NCBI GenBank assembly: GCA_022826705.1
Contig: JAJDUJ010000007.1
Location: 124,001-188,000 of the forward strand
Length of the DNA: 64,000 bases
Origin: Acidimicrobiia bacterium
GTDB taxonomy: Bacteria > Actinomycetota > Acidimicrobiia > Acidimicrobiales > Bin134
Reading direction: 5' to 3'
Part shown: one piece after another, positions 43,299 to 52,340 of the stretch
Layout: each line of letters begins with the position of its first letter
Position numbering within the stretch: the stretch's first letter is position 1
Program-made: the position numbers and the translations under genes
The notes under the pieces: generated by a model
The model's database searches: none
Told to the model about the DNA's origin: nothing
What the model saw: only the letters and a program-made list of their open reading frames with translations

Positions 43299-45166
43299 AG
43301 CACCCCCGAAAAAGCCGACATCCAGCGTGGATTGCGAGTGCTCTGCTAGCGGTGGCAATGGCAGCCGGTGCATGCGGGACCGTGGGCGAGGAAACCAACG
43401 AGGTGGCCGCCACCGACCTGAGCGAGATCATGCCCGAGGGCCTGTTCGAAGCGCTGGAGAACGTGGCCAATCCTCCCGCCGAACCTGCTCCAGACCCGGC
43501 GCCGGGCGAATCGCTGGCGGAGGAGATCTACGAAACGCTGGTCCCCGCCCAGGCTGACAATGAGCAAGAACTCTCCGAAGAAGAACTTCTGCGGCTGCGC
43601 GATGAGGCGTTCGTGGACTTCTCCCGCTGCATTCGCGACGAGGGCTTCCCCGACTTCCCCGACATCGACAGCTCGCAAATCGTCGACCAGGCCTCGTTCC
43701 TCAGGGCCATGCAGGAAGCCGGGGTGAGCTTCACCCAGCCCGGTTTGGCCCCAGCGCTCCAAACCTGCGCCAGCGTCTTCAGCGAGTTGATCGCACTCGC
43801 GCCGCAGCAGGACACCAACGTGCAGCAGGTAGAGCAGGAGGAGAATGCGGTGGCGTTCTCCCAGTGCATGCGCGACCAAGGGCTGGACGACTTTCCCGAT
43901 CCCGATTTCGGCCAGTACCCCAATACCGGGTTTCCCGGGCAAGGCGACGGCTCAGGGGTGACCCCCGAAATTCAAGCTGCGTTGAGAGTGTGCCTCCCGG
44001 TGTTCGGCGGAGCGGAGCCCAACGAGGCCGCCGCTCCCCCACCACCTGACGACCCGACCCCAGCGGCTCAAGTCACGGCCAGCAACCCGCAGGGCACCTC
44101 CAACGCACAGTCTTCAGCTACCAGCACCCAGGCGCCACAACCAGCCGGTGAGGGGTCGACACCCGCCCCGGGCCCCACGGTCAGCGCCAGCGTGCTGCGG
44201 GACACTGAAGAGCTGAACACTGCCGAAGTGGTGCGGCGCGACTTGATCGACACTGAGGAGTTCTCCGGGACTCTCGGCTATGGCGATCCTGAAGCACTGC
44301 ATACCAACACCTCCGGTGTCGTTACCGGACGCCTGCCGACAGAGGGCGATGTGCTCGGTGTTGGCGATGTCCTCTTCGAGGTAAACAGCTATCCGGTTGT
44401 GCTGCTCCGGGGAGAGCGGCCCATGTACCGCCCCTTTGAGCGCGACATGGAGGAGGGTCCCGATGTCGAGCAACTCGAGCAGGCCTTGGCCGACATGAGA
44501 TTACCCGGCTACGAGGACATGACTATCGATGAGGATTTCACCCGAGTCACCGAGGATCTGGTGGAGGAATGGCAAAACCGCCTAGGAGTTGAAAAGACCG
44601 GAGTCATCGACATGGGCTTCGTAGTGTTCATCGAAGCCCCCATCCGCATCTCATCGGTGAACGTGATCGAGGGTCAGACAATCTCGGCTCAAGCGGCCGC
44701 CTTCACCATCACCGGTCAAGACCAGGAGATTGTCAGCAACCTCGATCCTGCCGATGCCGAGATCGTAAACCGGTTGGATCGAGTTGAAGTAGAGCTCCCC
44801 GACGGCCGGGTCACCCCTGGTGCAGTCGCAGAAGTGGCCCGAGTCGCCACTCGATTGACCAACCCCCAAACCGGCGCGCCGGGTGACCCCACCATCGAGG
44901 TGATCATCGTCCTGCTGGACGGAGAGGCATCGGCCCGATTCGACGCCGCTCCCGTGGACTGGACCATCACCAAAGAGGTGACCCCCAATGCCCTGGTGGT
45001 TCCCGCTTCAGCGTTGATCGCCACCGTGGACGGAGGCTTCTCAGTGGAGGTGGTCCAAGAGGGGGAGACAACCCTGGTTCCAGTCGAGGTCGGCACTTTT
45101 GTCGACGCTCTCGTGGAGATCACAGGCGGCGATCTCGAAGTGGGCGACCTCGTGCGCATCCCCTAG
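43295..45166 (+). CDS. MacA-like periplasmic adaptor lipoprotein with duplicated Cys module
   Basis: A 623-residue lipoprotein (signal to AAGAC, Cys27). Residues ~104-235 contain two copies of a module: [15 protein letters not shown] (Cys112) with a second Cys158, and [17 protein letters not shown] (Cys191) with Cys233. A Pro/Ala/Ser/Thr linker follows to about residue 300. The rest is an HlyD/MacA-like adaptor with a peptidoglycan-binding-like insert ([18 protein letters not shown]). The ATPase and permease genes follow, so it is the external arm of a MacAB-like exporter. Start and amidohydrolase stop share ATGA. The Cys module also occurs as separate actinobacterial lipoproteins; here it is fused. 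Confidence 0.85.
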   Translation: MKHPRKSRHPAWIASALLAVAMAAGACGTVGEETNEVAATDLSEIMPEGLFEALENVANPPAEPAPDPAPGESLAEEIYETLVPAQADNEQELSEEELLRLRDEAFVDFSRCIRDEGFPDFPDIDSSQIVDQASFLRAMQEAGVSFTQPGLAPALQTCASVFSELIALAPQQDTNVQQVEQEENAVAFSQCMRDQGLDDFPDPDFGQYPNTGFPGQGDGSGVTPEIQAALRVCLPVFGGAEPNEAAAPPPPDDPTPAAQVTASNPQGTSNAQSSATSTQAPQPAGEGSTPAPGPTVSASVLRDTEELNTAEVVRRDLIDTEEFSGTLGYGDPEALHTNTSGVVTGRLPTEGDVLGVGDVLFEVNSYPVVLLRGERPMYRPFERDMEEGPDVEQLEQALADMRLPGYEDMTIDEDFTRVTEDLVEEWQNRLGVEKTGVIDMGFVVFIEAPIRISSVNVIEGQTISAQAAAFTITGQDQEIVSNLDPADAEIVNRLDRVEVELPDGRVTPGAVAEVARVATRLTNPQTGAPGDPTIEVIIVLLDGEASARFDAAPVDWTITKEVTPNALVVPASALIATVDGGFSVEVVQEGETTLVPVEVGTFVDALVEITGGDLEVGDLVRIP

Positions 45167-45218
45167 TGGCGCGGCCTCCAACCGAAACAAGTCTGGGACG
45201 CTCTCAGCGAGCATTCTG

Positions 45219-45914
45219 ATGTCGACCGAGCCCCGGAGAGTGCTGGAGCTGCACCAGGTGGTCAAGCACTACCCGGGCACTCCCCCGGTGCGGGCCCTTG
45301 ACGGCGTGGATCTGGTGATTCGCGCCGGCGAATTGGTGGCAGTGGTCGGACCCTCGGGGTCGGGCAAGAGCACCATGCTTAACATCATGGGGGCGCTGGA
45401 CCGTCCCAGCTCGGGCGAAGTCATTGTGGACGGCCAAACCCTGTCGCGGGTTCGCGATAAAGAAGTGTCCGCAGTTCGAGGACGGCGCATCGGGTTTGTA
45501 TTTCAGCAATTCCACCTGCTCGAGGGATTGTCGGCGCTCGACAACGTGGCCTCAGGCAACCTCTATCAGGGAGCCAGCCTGCGTTGGAGGCGGCAGATGG
45601 CCCGCGAGGTGCTAGAGCGGGTAGGGCTCGGCCACCGAATGGGCCATCGGCCGGGCAAGCTCTCTGGCGGCGAGCGCCAGCGAGTAGCCATCGCCCGGGC
45701 GTTGTTGGGCGACCCGGCCATCGTGCTGGCTGATGAGCCCACCGGAAACCTCGACTCTCAGACCACCGAGGAGATCGTCGAACTCTTCTTGGAACTCAAC
45801 CGGGCGGGTTCCACCATTGTGATCATCACCCACGACCGGGATCTGGCCGCCAGGATGCCCCGATCGGTCTCCATCCTCGACGGCCGCATCAGCCACGACT
45901 CGGCGGAATCCTGA
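45219..45914 (+). CDS. ABC transporter ATP-binding protein (MacB/LolD type)
   Basis: A 231-residue ATPase of the MacB/LolD family. Walker A is GPSGSGKST, the Q-loop [17 protein letters not shown], signature [15 protein letters not shown] and Walker [13 protein letters not shown], with switch His in ITHDRDLA. It couples to the FtsX-like permease that starts one base after its stop and to the adaptor upstream. These mechanotransmission ABC systems export peptides, lipoproteins or toxic compounds. ATG 45219 is chosen because homology begins there, although the frame is open from 45099 inside the adaptor gene. Confidence 0.93.
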   Translation: MSTEPRRVLELHQVVKHYPGTPPVRALDGVDLVIRAGELVAVVGPSGSGKSTMLNIMGALDRPSSGEVIVDGQTLSRVRDKEVSAVRGRRIGFVFQQFHLLEGLSALDNVASGNLYQGASLRWRRQMAREVLERVGLGHRMGHRPGKLSGGERQRVAIARALLGDPAIVLADEPTGNLDSQTTEEIVELFLELNRAGSTIVIITHDRDLAARMPRSVSILDGRISHDSAES

Positions 45915-45915
45915 T

Positions 45916-47160
45916 ATGGCGCGCCGCAAACTGCGAATCCGGGACGCCAAGAAGAACGCTTCACGCAGCAGACTGCGAATCCGCGACGCTTTGTCGCTGG
46001 GGACGCTGGGACTCCGGACTCGGAAGGGCCGCACGGCCATGGCCGCCATCGGCATCGCCATCGGCGTGGCCTCCCTGGTGGCGCTGGTGGGCATCATCAA
46101 CTCCGGAGAAGCCGACGCCCAGCGGGACCTGCTGGAGCAGGGAATTGACGTGTTGGAGTTGACGCCCGGCACATCTTTTGCCGACGATCCCGAGCTGCTG
46201 CCTGGAGCAGCCGCGGCCATTGACACCCATATGCGAGATTTGGTGGACGTGGTGGCCTCCATTCGTCGAGTACCGGCCACTATGCGAAAAACCGACCTCA
46301 TCCCTGAGGTGGAGACGGGAGGCATTCGCCTTTTTGCCGTCAACGAGGACGACTTGGACTTGTTGATTCCGCTGCGGGGCGGAATGGCGCACGGCCGATT
46401 TCACGATGCGGCCACCTTGCAAGTGCCCACGGTGGTGCTCGGATCCGACACCGCCCAGGTTCTGGGCTTCGACGAGCTCTACGCCAACCCAACCGTCCAC
46501 ATCTCCGGGCACGAGTTTGCCGTGATAGGCGTGCTCGACCCGTTCACCATCAGCCAAGGACTCACCTTGAATCGAGCCGCGCTGATCGGCTTCCCGGTTG
46601 CCGAGGAACTCTATGACGCCGACGACAACCCCGAGCGCATCTGGGTGCAGGCCGACTTGGACGTAATCGAGCAGGTTCGACAGTTGCTCCCGCGCCAGGC
46701 CAACCCCGAGGCGCCGGGCGAGGTGGCAGTGTCGTCGCTTGATCTTGAAGCCCGGGAGATCATCAGCGAGAACTTCGAGTCGCTGCTCAGCCTGCTGGTG
46801 GTGGTCATCATCGTGGTGGGGGCAATCGGGGTGGGCAACATCATGCTCATCTCGGTGCTGGAACGCCGGGGCGAAATCGGGGTGCGTCGGGCGCTCGGCG
46901 CCCGGAAGATACACATCGCAGCGCAGTTCCTCATCGAGTCGATGCTGCTGACTCTGCTCGGAGGCTTGGCGGGAATCGTGCTCGGGCTCTCCGTCGTAGC
47001 GGTGGTTACCCAAGTGCTGGAGTGGCCGATGACGGTGGAGTTGTCGTTTGTCGGCGTCGGCCTAGGGGTAACGCTTGGAGTGGGGCTGGTGGCCGGGATG
47101 TACCCCTCTTGGCGGGCATCCCGCATGGACCCGGCCGAGGCCGTCCGCCCTGCGGCCTAG
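45916..47160 (+). CDS. ABC transporter permease (MacB/FtsX type)
   Basis: A 414-residue permease. A transmembrane helix near residues 40-60 (TAMAAIGIAIGVASLVALVG) is followed by a MacB_PCD periplasmic domain to about residue 285 and three C-terminal helices of the FtsX domain (ERRGEIGVRRALGARK before the second). This is the four-helix MacB arrangement. The N-terminal tail contains a 14-residue tandem repeat (KLRIRDA / RLRIRDA), matched by a 42-base repeat at 45931 and 45973, an unusual positively charged extension. It forms a tripartite system with 43295 and 45219. Confidence 0.92.
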   Translation: MARRKLRIRDAKKNASRSRLRIRDALSLGTLGLRTRKGRTAMAAIGIAIGVASLVALVGIINSGEADAQRDLLEQGIDVLELTPGTSFADDPELLPGAAAAIDTHMRDLVDVVASIRRVPATMRKTDLIPEVETGGIRLFAVNEDDLDLLIPLRGGMAHGRFHDAATLQVPTVVLGSDTAQVLGFDELYANPTVHISGHEFAVIGVLDPFTISQGLTLNRAALIGFPVAEELYDADDNPERIWVQADLDVIEQVRQLLPRQANPEAPGEVAVSSLDLEAREIISENFESLLSLLVVVIIVVGAIGVGNIMLISVLERRGEIGVRRALGARKIHIAAQFLIESMLLTLLGGLAGIVLGLSVVAVVTQVLEWPMTVELSFVGVGLGVTLGVGLVAGMYPSWRASRMDPAEAVRPAA

Positions 47161-47179
47161 TGGCGTGCTTCTCGGCTAC

Positions 47180-47207
47180 TTGACCTGCATCGAACACGAA
47201 ATAGTGT
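47180..47207 (+). promoter_or_regulatory. Promoter of the acyl-CoA dehydrogenase gene
   Basis: TTGACC (47180-47185) and TAGTGT (47202-47207) are 16 bases apart, and the -10 ends seven bases before ATG 47215. This is a good promoter that places transcription start at the ATG, so the mRNA is probably leaderless. Confidence 0.6.
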
Positions 47208-47214
47208 CTGGGCC

Positions 47215-48417
47215 ATGACTGTCACCCTCGAGGAGTTTCGGCAGCGGACTCAAGAGTTTCTGACCGCCAACGCCGTTCCCCGCAGTGAACCGCCGTTGGA
47301 GTGGACTGAGGAATCGCTGGTGGCCGAGTGCCGTCGATTCCACGGTGCGCAAGCCGAAGCCGGGCTGGGAGGCATCACCTATCCGGTGGAATACGGCGGA
47401 CAGGGTCTAGACAAGAGCTACCTCGAGGTGTTCAACCAGGAGCTGTCCCGCTATCAGGCGCCACTGGTGCCCGCGGCCATCTCGCATGGGATGTGCCTGC
47501 CGGTGATGAACGACTTCGGCACTCCTGAACAGCAGGCTCGCTACCAGGCCCGGATCATCCGCTGCGACGACCTCTGGTGCCAGATGTTCTCCGAGCCCGG
47601 CGCCGGCTCCGATGTGGCCTCTCTGGCCACCCGGGCGGTACGCGACGGCGATGAGTGGGTGCTGAACGGCCAGAAGGTGTGGACCTCGGGCGCCCAGTAT
47701 TGCGAGTACGGGCTGTGCGTGGCCCGAACCGACCCCGCCCAGCCCAAACACCGGGGGCTGTCCATGTTCATCATCGACCTGTCGCTGCCCGGCGTGGACA
47801 TCCGGCCGCTGCGCCAGATCAACGGGAGCTCGCACTTCAACGAGGTCTACTTGACCGACGTGCGGGTGGGCCACGACTGCCTGGTGGCGGGAGAGGGCGA
47901 AGGCTGGAACGTGGCAGTGGCCATGCTCATGTACGAGAGGGTGGCCATCGGCGCCGGCGGCTCTGGGGCCATGGGCAACCGCATGGGCAGCGCCCAGCTC
48001 ATTGCCGAAGCCCAGAAGCGGGGTCGCAATACCGATCTCGTGACCCGAGGGGCTCTGGTCGATCTACACATCAGGGAGCGGATCCAGGGCTTTATCGGGA
48101 TGCGGATCCGCCAGGCAGCCGAGGCGGGTCGGGCGCCCGGCCCGGAGGGGTCAATCGCCAAGCTGAACGCCGCGCTGATCAGCCGTCAGGCAGCCGACTT
48201 GGCCATCGAGCTGGCCGGTGCGTCGGGCCAAGCCTGGGCCACCGACGACGATGACGGCCGCCAGTGGGCCGACGGGGTGATCAGCTCGCCGGGGATGGGC
48301 ATTGCCGGGGGTACCAACGAGGTGCAGCGCAACATCATCGGTGAGCGGGTGCTGGGCCTGCCCAAAGAGCCCGACCCCTACAAGGGCCAGCCCTGGGAAG
48401 CGGTCCCCCGCTCCTAA
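47215..48417 (+). CDS. Acyl-CoA dehydrogenase
   Basis: A 400-residue FAD-dependent acyl-CoA dehydrogenase that introduces an alpha-beta double bond into an acyl-CoA. It has the FAD/substrate loop MFSEPGAGSDVASLATRAVR, WVLNGQKVWTSGA, and the C-terminal GGTNEVQRNIIGERVLGLP. The N-terminal helical domain, beta domain and C-terminal helical domain are complete. It has its own promoter. Substrate is unknown; related FadE proteins act on branched or cyclic acyl-CoA. It converges on coaE. Confidence 0.93.
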   Translation: MTVTLEEFRQRTQEFLTANAVPRSEPPLEWTEESLVAECRRFHGAQAEAGLGGITYPVEYGGQGLDKSYLEVFNQELSRYQAPLVPAAISHGMCLPVMNDFGTPEQQARYQARIIRCDDLWCQMFSEPGAGSDVASLATRAVRDGDEWVLNGQKVWTSGAQYCEYGLCVARTDPAQPKHRGLSMFIIDLSLPGVDIRPLRQINGSSHFNEVYLTDVRVGHDCLVAGEGEGWNVAVAMLMYERVAIGAGGSGAMGNRMGSAQLIAEAQKRGRNTDLVTRGALVDLHIRERIQGFIGMRIRQAAEAGRAPGPEGSIAKLNAALISRQAADLAIELAGASGQAWATDDDDGRQWADGVISSPGMGIAGGTNEVQRNIIGERVLGLPKEPDPYKGQPWEAVPRS

Positions 48418-48435
48418 AGCCTGCCTGATAGTCGG

Positions 48436-49047
48436 CTAGCCGCTGGTCAGCGCGGCCCACACCTGATCAACGGCCGCGGCCAGTTCATTTGGAGTGCCGT
48501 CGTTCACGATCACATGGTCTGCAATCGCCCGGCGCTGGGCGTCGGTGGCCTGGCTGGCCATGCGGGCTCGGGCCTGCTCTTCGGTGAGGCCCCGCTCGAT
48601 CAGCCGGGGCAAGCGCACTGCTTCGGGCGCCTCCACCACCACCACTTGGGTGTAGCCCCGCCCCGATTCCAGCTGCCCCAGCCGGCTCTCGGTCAAAACT
48701 GCCATGTCGAGCACCACCACTTGGACTTCTCCACTTTCGTCCAATTCCTGAATCTGCACGTCAAGCTCGGCGTTGATGGCCGGATGGCTAACTGCCTCCA
48801 GTGCAGCCAACCGATCCGGGCGGCCGAACACCTCGGCAGCCACCTTGGCCCGATCGATGTGCCCGTGGGCATCCACGATTGCGAGGCCGAAAGCGTCGAT
48901 CACCCCCTGCTCGGCTCGACCCCCAGGGGCCAGCACCTGCCGCCCGATTGCGTCCACATCGATCACCGCTGCCCCGAGCTCGGCAAATCGGGCTGCCGCG
49001 GTCGATTTCCCGGCCCCAATTCCCCCAGTGAGTCCCACCACCAGCAT
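48436..49047 (-). CDS. coaE: Dephospho-CoA kinase
   Basis: A 203-residue CoaE that phosphorylates dephospho-CoA in the last step of CoA synthesis. The P-loop GLTGGIGAGKST is at the N-terminus, followed by VIDVDAIGRQVLAPGG and HPAINAELD, with the lid region RLIERGLTEEQARARM. The N-terminal ATG 49047 is preferred to 49080 because the P-loop starts five residues later. It is a housekeeping gene placed between catabolic dehydrogenase genes. TAGCCT ends seven bases before the ATG (49055-49060), suggesting a leaderless message. Confidence 0.95.
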   Translation of the reverse strand: MLVVGLTGGIGAGKSTAAARFAELGAAVIDVDAIGRQVLAPGGRAEQGVIDAFGLAIVDAHGHIDRAKVAAEVFGRPDRLAALEAVSHPAINAELDVQIQELDESGEVQVVVLDMAVLTESRLGQLESGRGYTQVVVVEAPEAVRLPRLIERGLTEEQARARMASQATDAQRRAIADHVIVNDGTPNELAAAVDQVWAALTSG

Positions 49048-49054
49048 CAACGTG

Positions 49055-49060
49055 AGGCTA
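49055..49060 (-). promoter_or_regulatory. -10 element of coaE
   Basis: On the minus strand TAGCCT ends seven bases before ATG 49047, the same spacing as other predicted leaderless starts in this window. Confidence 0.35.
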
Positions 49061-49107
49061 CCTGTCTTGTATGGCCGCACTCTGTCTGGGGCTGCCAGAC
49101 TTGGGCC

Positions 49108-50295
49108 ATGCGCGTCGAGTTGACCGATGACCAGCTAGAGCTTCAGCAAGAGTTGCGGACGTATTTCGCCAATCTCATGACCGATGAGGTGCGGGCGAAG
49201 ATCCGCCACACCGAAACCGAGGCCAACGAGGACTACAAGGCGCTGATCCGCCAGATCGGCAGCGATGGCTGGCTAGGAGTGGGCTGGCCGGTGGAATACG
49301 GCGGCAAGGGATTTACCCCCATCGAGCAGTACATCTTCTTCAACGAGGCTTGGGCCGCCCAGGTGCCGGTGCCGTTCCTCACCATCAACACGGTGGGGCC
49401 GACCATTCGGGAATACGGCAACGACCGCCAGAAGGACTTCTTCTTGAAGAAGATCCTGGCCGGTGAGATGCACTTCTCCATCGGCTATTCCGAGCCCACC
49501 GCAGGCACCGACCTAGCCGCGCTCAAGACCCGGGCGGTGCGCGACGGCGACGAGTGGGTTGTGAACGGCCAGAAGCAGTTCACCAGTCTGGCCTACGACG
49601 CCGACTACGTATGGCTGGCCGCTCGCACCGACCCCGACGCCCCCGCCCACAAGGGCATCACCATGTTCTTGGCCCCCACCGACGACCCCGGATTCGACAT
49701 CCAGCCGTTCATCACCATGGGCGGCTCCCACACCACCTCCACGTTCTACGACAACGTGCGAGTGCCCGATTGGCTGCGGGTGGGCGAGGTGAACGGGGGC
49801 TGGGGCCTCATCACCAATCAGCTCAACCACGAGCGGGTGTCGTTGTGCGCCTCCGGGGGCATCGCCAATCTGGTGAACCAAGCGGTGGAATGGGCCAAAG
49901 AGGCCAAGCTGCCCGACGGCCGCCGGGTGATCGACCAGGAATGGGTGCAGGTCAAGCTGGCCGAGTGCCGGGCCCGGGTGGAGTTCCTGGACCTGTTGAA
50001 CTGGAAGGTGGCCTACGAGAGCACCGTCGGCAACAACGTGAACCCTGCCTTGGCCTCCACCATCAAGGTTTGGGGATCGGAGTCGATGCACCTCATCTAC
50101 TCCGGTCTGACCGAGGTGGTAGGGGCTACTGGCCACCTCAAGAAGGGCTCCCCCCATGCCGAGTTCTCCAGTCGGATGGAGGAGTCCTACCGGGGCTGTT
50201 GGATCCTGACCTTCGGGGGTGGAACCAACGAGATCCAGAGGGACATCATCGGCATGGCCGGCCTCGGCCTGCCCCGCGAGAAGCGGCGCAAGTAG
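49108..50295 (+). CDS. Acyl-CoA dehydrogenase, first subunit of a pair
   Basis: A 395-residue acyl-CoA dehydrogenase. Typical parts are YGGKGFTPIEQYIFFNEAWA, FSIGYSEPTAGTDLAALKTR, WVVNGQKQFTSLAYDADYVW and a C-terminal FGGGTNEIQRDIIGMAGLGLP. The next gene, 20 bases downstream, encodes a second, shorter and divergent acyl-CoA dehydrogenase. Adjacent unlike pairs are the hallmark of the heterotetrameric (alpha2beta2) FadE enzymes that oxidise steroid side-chain or ring CoA esters in actinobacteria. Which subunit carries the catalytic glutamate was not established. Confidence 0.93.
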   Translation: MRVELTDDQLELQQELRTYFANLMTDEVRAKIRHTETEANEDYKALIRQIGSDGWLGVGWPVEYGGKGFTPIEQYIFFNEAWAAQVPVPFLTINTVGPTIREYGNDRQKDFFLKKILAGEMHFSIGYSEPTAGTDLAALKTRAVRDGDEWVVNGQKQFTSLAYDADYVWLAARTDPDAPAHKGITMFLAPTDDPGFDIQPFITMGGSHTTSTFYDNVRVPDWLRVGEVNGGWGLITNQLNHERVSLCASGGIANLVNQAVEWAKEAKLPDGRRVIDQEWVQVKLAECRARVEFLDLLNWKVAYESTVGNNVNPALASTIKVWGSESMHLIYSGLTEVVGATGHLKKGSPHAEFSSRMEESYRGCWILTFGGGTNEIQRDIIGMAGLGLPREKRRK

Positions 50296-50315
50296 CGCAG
50301 GGAGGAGAGCGGAAG

Positions 50316-51425
50316 ATGGATTTCACCCTTAGTGAAGAACAGCAGGCGGTTTCCGAGCTGGCCAACCGGATCATGGGCGACCGCCTCGACATGGAGCGGC
50401 TCATGGAGATCGAAGCCGCCGACGAGTGGTTCGACCGAGGCCTCTACAGCGAACTGGCCGCGGCTGGGCTGGTGGGCATCGGCCTGGGCGAGGACGTGGG
50501 AGGCGGCGGTCTGGACTTTATGGCCGTCGGACAGGTGCTGGAGGCCCAAGGCCGCCATGTCGCCCCGCTCCCCTTGTGGAGCGGGATGCTGGCCGCGCTG
50601 GCAGTGGACGCTTTCGGCTCCGACGAGCAGCGTCAGCGAGAGCTCCCCGGCTGTGCCGACGGTTCCACCGTTCTGACCCTCGGCTTGCAGGAGTACCTGA
50701 ACGACGACATCACCAACCCCACGGCCCGGGTGGTGGACGGCAAGATGGTGGGCACCAAAGAGGTGGTGGAGTTCGCGGCTGAGTCGTCCAAGATCGTGGT
50801 GGTAGCCGGTCTCGACGACGGCACTGACAATGGCATCATCAGCGGAACCGGGCTGTTCTTGGTGGACCTGTCCGACCCCGCAATCACCATGGAGGCGGGC
50901 GTGTCCACCCGGCTTCAACCGGTACACCAGGTGAGCTTCTATGGCGTCCCGTGCGAGCCGCTCGGCGACGCCGACGGCATCTCCGTAGCCTGGCTGGCCG
51001 ATCGGGCCGTGGCCCTGCTGTGCGCCACCCAGATGGGCGTGGTGGATCGGGCGCTGCGCCTGGCCGCCGAATACACCTCTGAGCGGGAGCAGTTCGGGCG
51101 TCCGGTGGCCACGTTCCAAGCAGTTACCCAGCGCTTGGCCGACCAATTCATGCACGTGGAGGCAGTGCGGCTGTGTGCCAACGCCGTGCTCTACGACTTG
51201 ACCGAGGGCAACGACGCTTCGCTACGGCTGCCCATCGCCAAGTGGTACGCCTCTCACTGGGCCCACGATGTGGCCCACGCCACCCAGCACGTCCACGGCG
51301 GCATGGGGGTGAGCGTGGACTACCCGCTGCACCGCTACACCCTGTGGAACAAGCACATCGAATGCAGCCTGGGCGCCGGCACCCAACAGCTCCGCACTTT
51401 GGGCGCGAGGTTGGCGGCCAGCTAA
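50316..51425 (+). CDS. Acyl-CoA dehydrogenase, second subunit of a pair
   Basis: A 369-residue acyl-CoA dehydrogenase-like protein. It starts MDFTLSEEQQAVSELANRIM and contains SEREQFGRPVATFQAVTQRL and QHVHGGMGVSVDYPLHRY, but the central beta domain is shorter and less canonical (no SEPGAGSD-like loop). This is typical of the partner subunit in heteromeric FadE pairs. GGAGGAGA lies before ATG 50316. It ends with a 4-base convergent overlap with the hydrolase gene. Its occurrence directly after 49108 supports an alpha2beta2 enzyme. Confidence 0.9.
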   Translation: MDFTLSEEQQAVSELANRIMGDRLDMERLMEIEAADEWFDRGLYSELAAAGLVGIGLGEDVGGGGLDFMAVGQVLEAQGRHVAPLPLWSGMLAALAVDAFGSDEQRQRELPGCADGSTVLTLGLQEYLNDDITNPTARVVDGKMVGTKEVVEFAAESSKIVVVAGLDDGTDNGIISGTGLFLVDLSDPAITMEAGVSTRLQPVHQVSFYGVPCEPLGDADGISVAWLADRAVALLCATQMGVVDRALRLAAEYTSEREQFGRPVATFQAVTQRLADQFMHVEAVRLCANAVLYDLTEGNDASLRLPIAKWYASHWAHDVAHATQHVHGGMGVSVDYPLHRYTLWNKHIECSLGAGTQQLRTLGARLAAS

Positions 51426-52324
51426 GTCCTCTCCGCCATGTAGGCAGCCAGCTCGGCGATGCCCTCTTCGGCTTCGGGGGCCACGCTGGCCAGAAGGTGC
51501 CAGACGTGCATCATGTCTTGCCAGGGGCGGAACTCCACGGTGCCGTTGGCGTTCTCGATGCCCTTGACCACCCGGGTGCTGTCGTCGTAGAGCACCTCCT
51601 CGGTTCCCACCTGGATCATCATGGGAGCCAGGTCGTCGAAGGTGCCGAACACCGGTGAGACGTAGGGATCGGTGGCGTCAACGCTTTGCGCGTAGGCCAT
51701 GACCATCCCATGCAGGGAATCGGCGCCGGCCAGCATGGGGTCGCGGTCGGCCCGCTCGGTCATGGAATCGCCAGAGAACGTCAAGTCGGTCCACGGCGAG
51801 ATGGGGGCAGCGCAGGCGGGCTGCTCCAGGCCCTCGTCGCGCAGCTTCATGCACAATGCGATGGTCAGTCCCCCACCGGCGGAATCGCCGCTGATGGCGC
51901 TGTGGGATGCCTCTCCCCCATTGGCCAGGTGCCATTGCCACGCGGCCATGGCATCGTCTAACGCAGCCGGAAAGGGATTCTCCGGTGCGAGCCGGTAGTC
52001 CACGTTCAACAGCCGGGCCTTGGCCTCCACCGCCAGACGGCTGACCACGTGGCGATGGGTGTTCAGGTTGCCCACCACATAGCCGCCGCCGTGCAGGTAG
52101 ATGATGGTCCGGTTGCCATCCACCTCGGGGGGCGTCACCCATTCGGCGGGTACCCCGCCGGCGTCCACCGGAGTGAAGCTCACCCCCTCGGGGACGGGCA
52201 TCGAGCTGTAGGCCGCCTCGAAACCGGCCCGGGTCGTGGCCAAGTCAGCCGGCGGACCAGCAGCGGCATCCTGCATCTGCTGCCTTAGTGCGGCGACCGC
52301 CGCGTTGTAGGCGTCTGACGGCAT
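51422..52324 (-). CDS. Alpha/beta hydrolase, hormone-sensitive lipase family
   Basis: A 300-residue serine esterase. The oxyanion motif HGGG is at 78-81 and the nucleophile Ser148 in GDSAGGG. The catalytic His is probably in the C-terminal MMHVWHLL. These family IV esterases cleave short or medium acyl esters, including terpenoid or steroid esters. AAAGGGAGA lies five bases before ATG 52324. It follows the hydroxyacid dehydrogenase gene by 16 bases on the minus strand, so the two are likely co-transcribed. Confidence 0.9.
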   Translation of the reverse strand: MPSDAYNAAVAALRQQMQDAAAGPPADLATTRAGFEAAYSSMPVPEGVSFTPVDAGGVPAEWVTPPEVDGNRTIIYLHGGGYVVGNLNTHRHVVSRLAVEAKARLLNVDYRLAPENPFPAALDDAMAAWQWHLANGGEASHSAISGDSAGGGLTIALCMKLRDEGLEQPACAAPISPWTDLTFSGDSMTERADRDPMLAGADSLHGMVMAYAQSVDATDPYVSPVFGTFDDLAPMMIQVGTEEVLYDDSTRVVKGIENANGTVEFRPWQDMMHVWHLLASVAPEAEEGIAELAAYMAERT

Positions 52325-52340
52325 TTATTTCTCCCTTTTC

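Noticed and set aside
45961..47013. 350-codon minus-strand ORF rich in His, Gln and Asp
   Set aside because: It lies opposite the MacB-type permease, whose domains are clear; the ORF has no family pattern.
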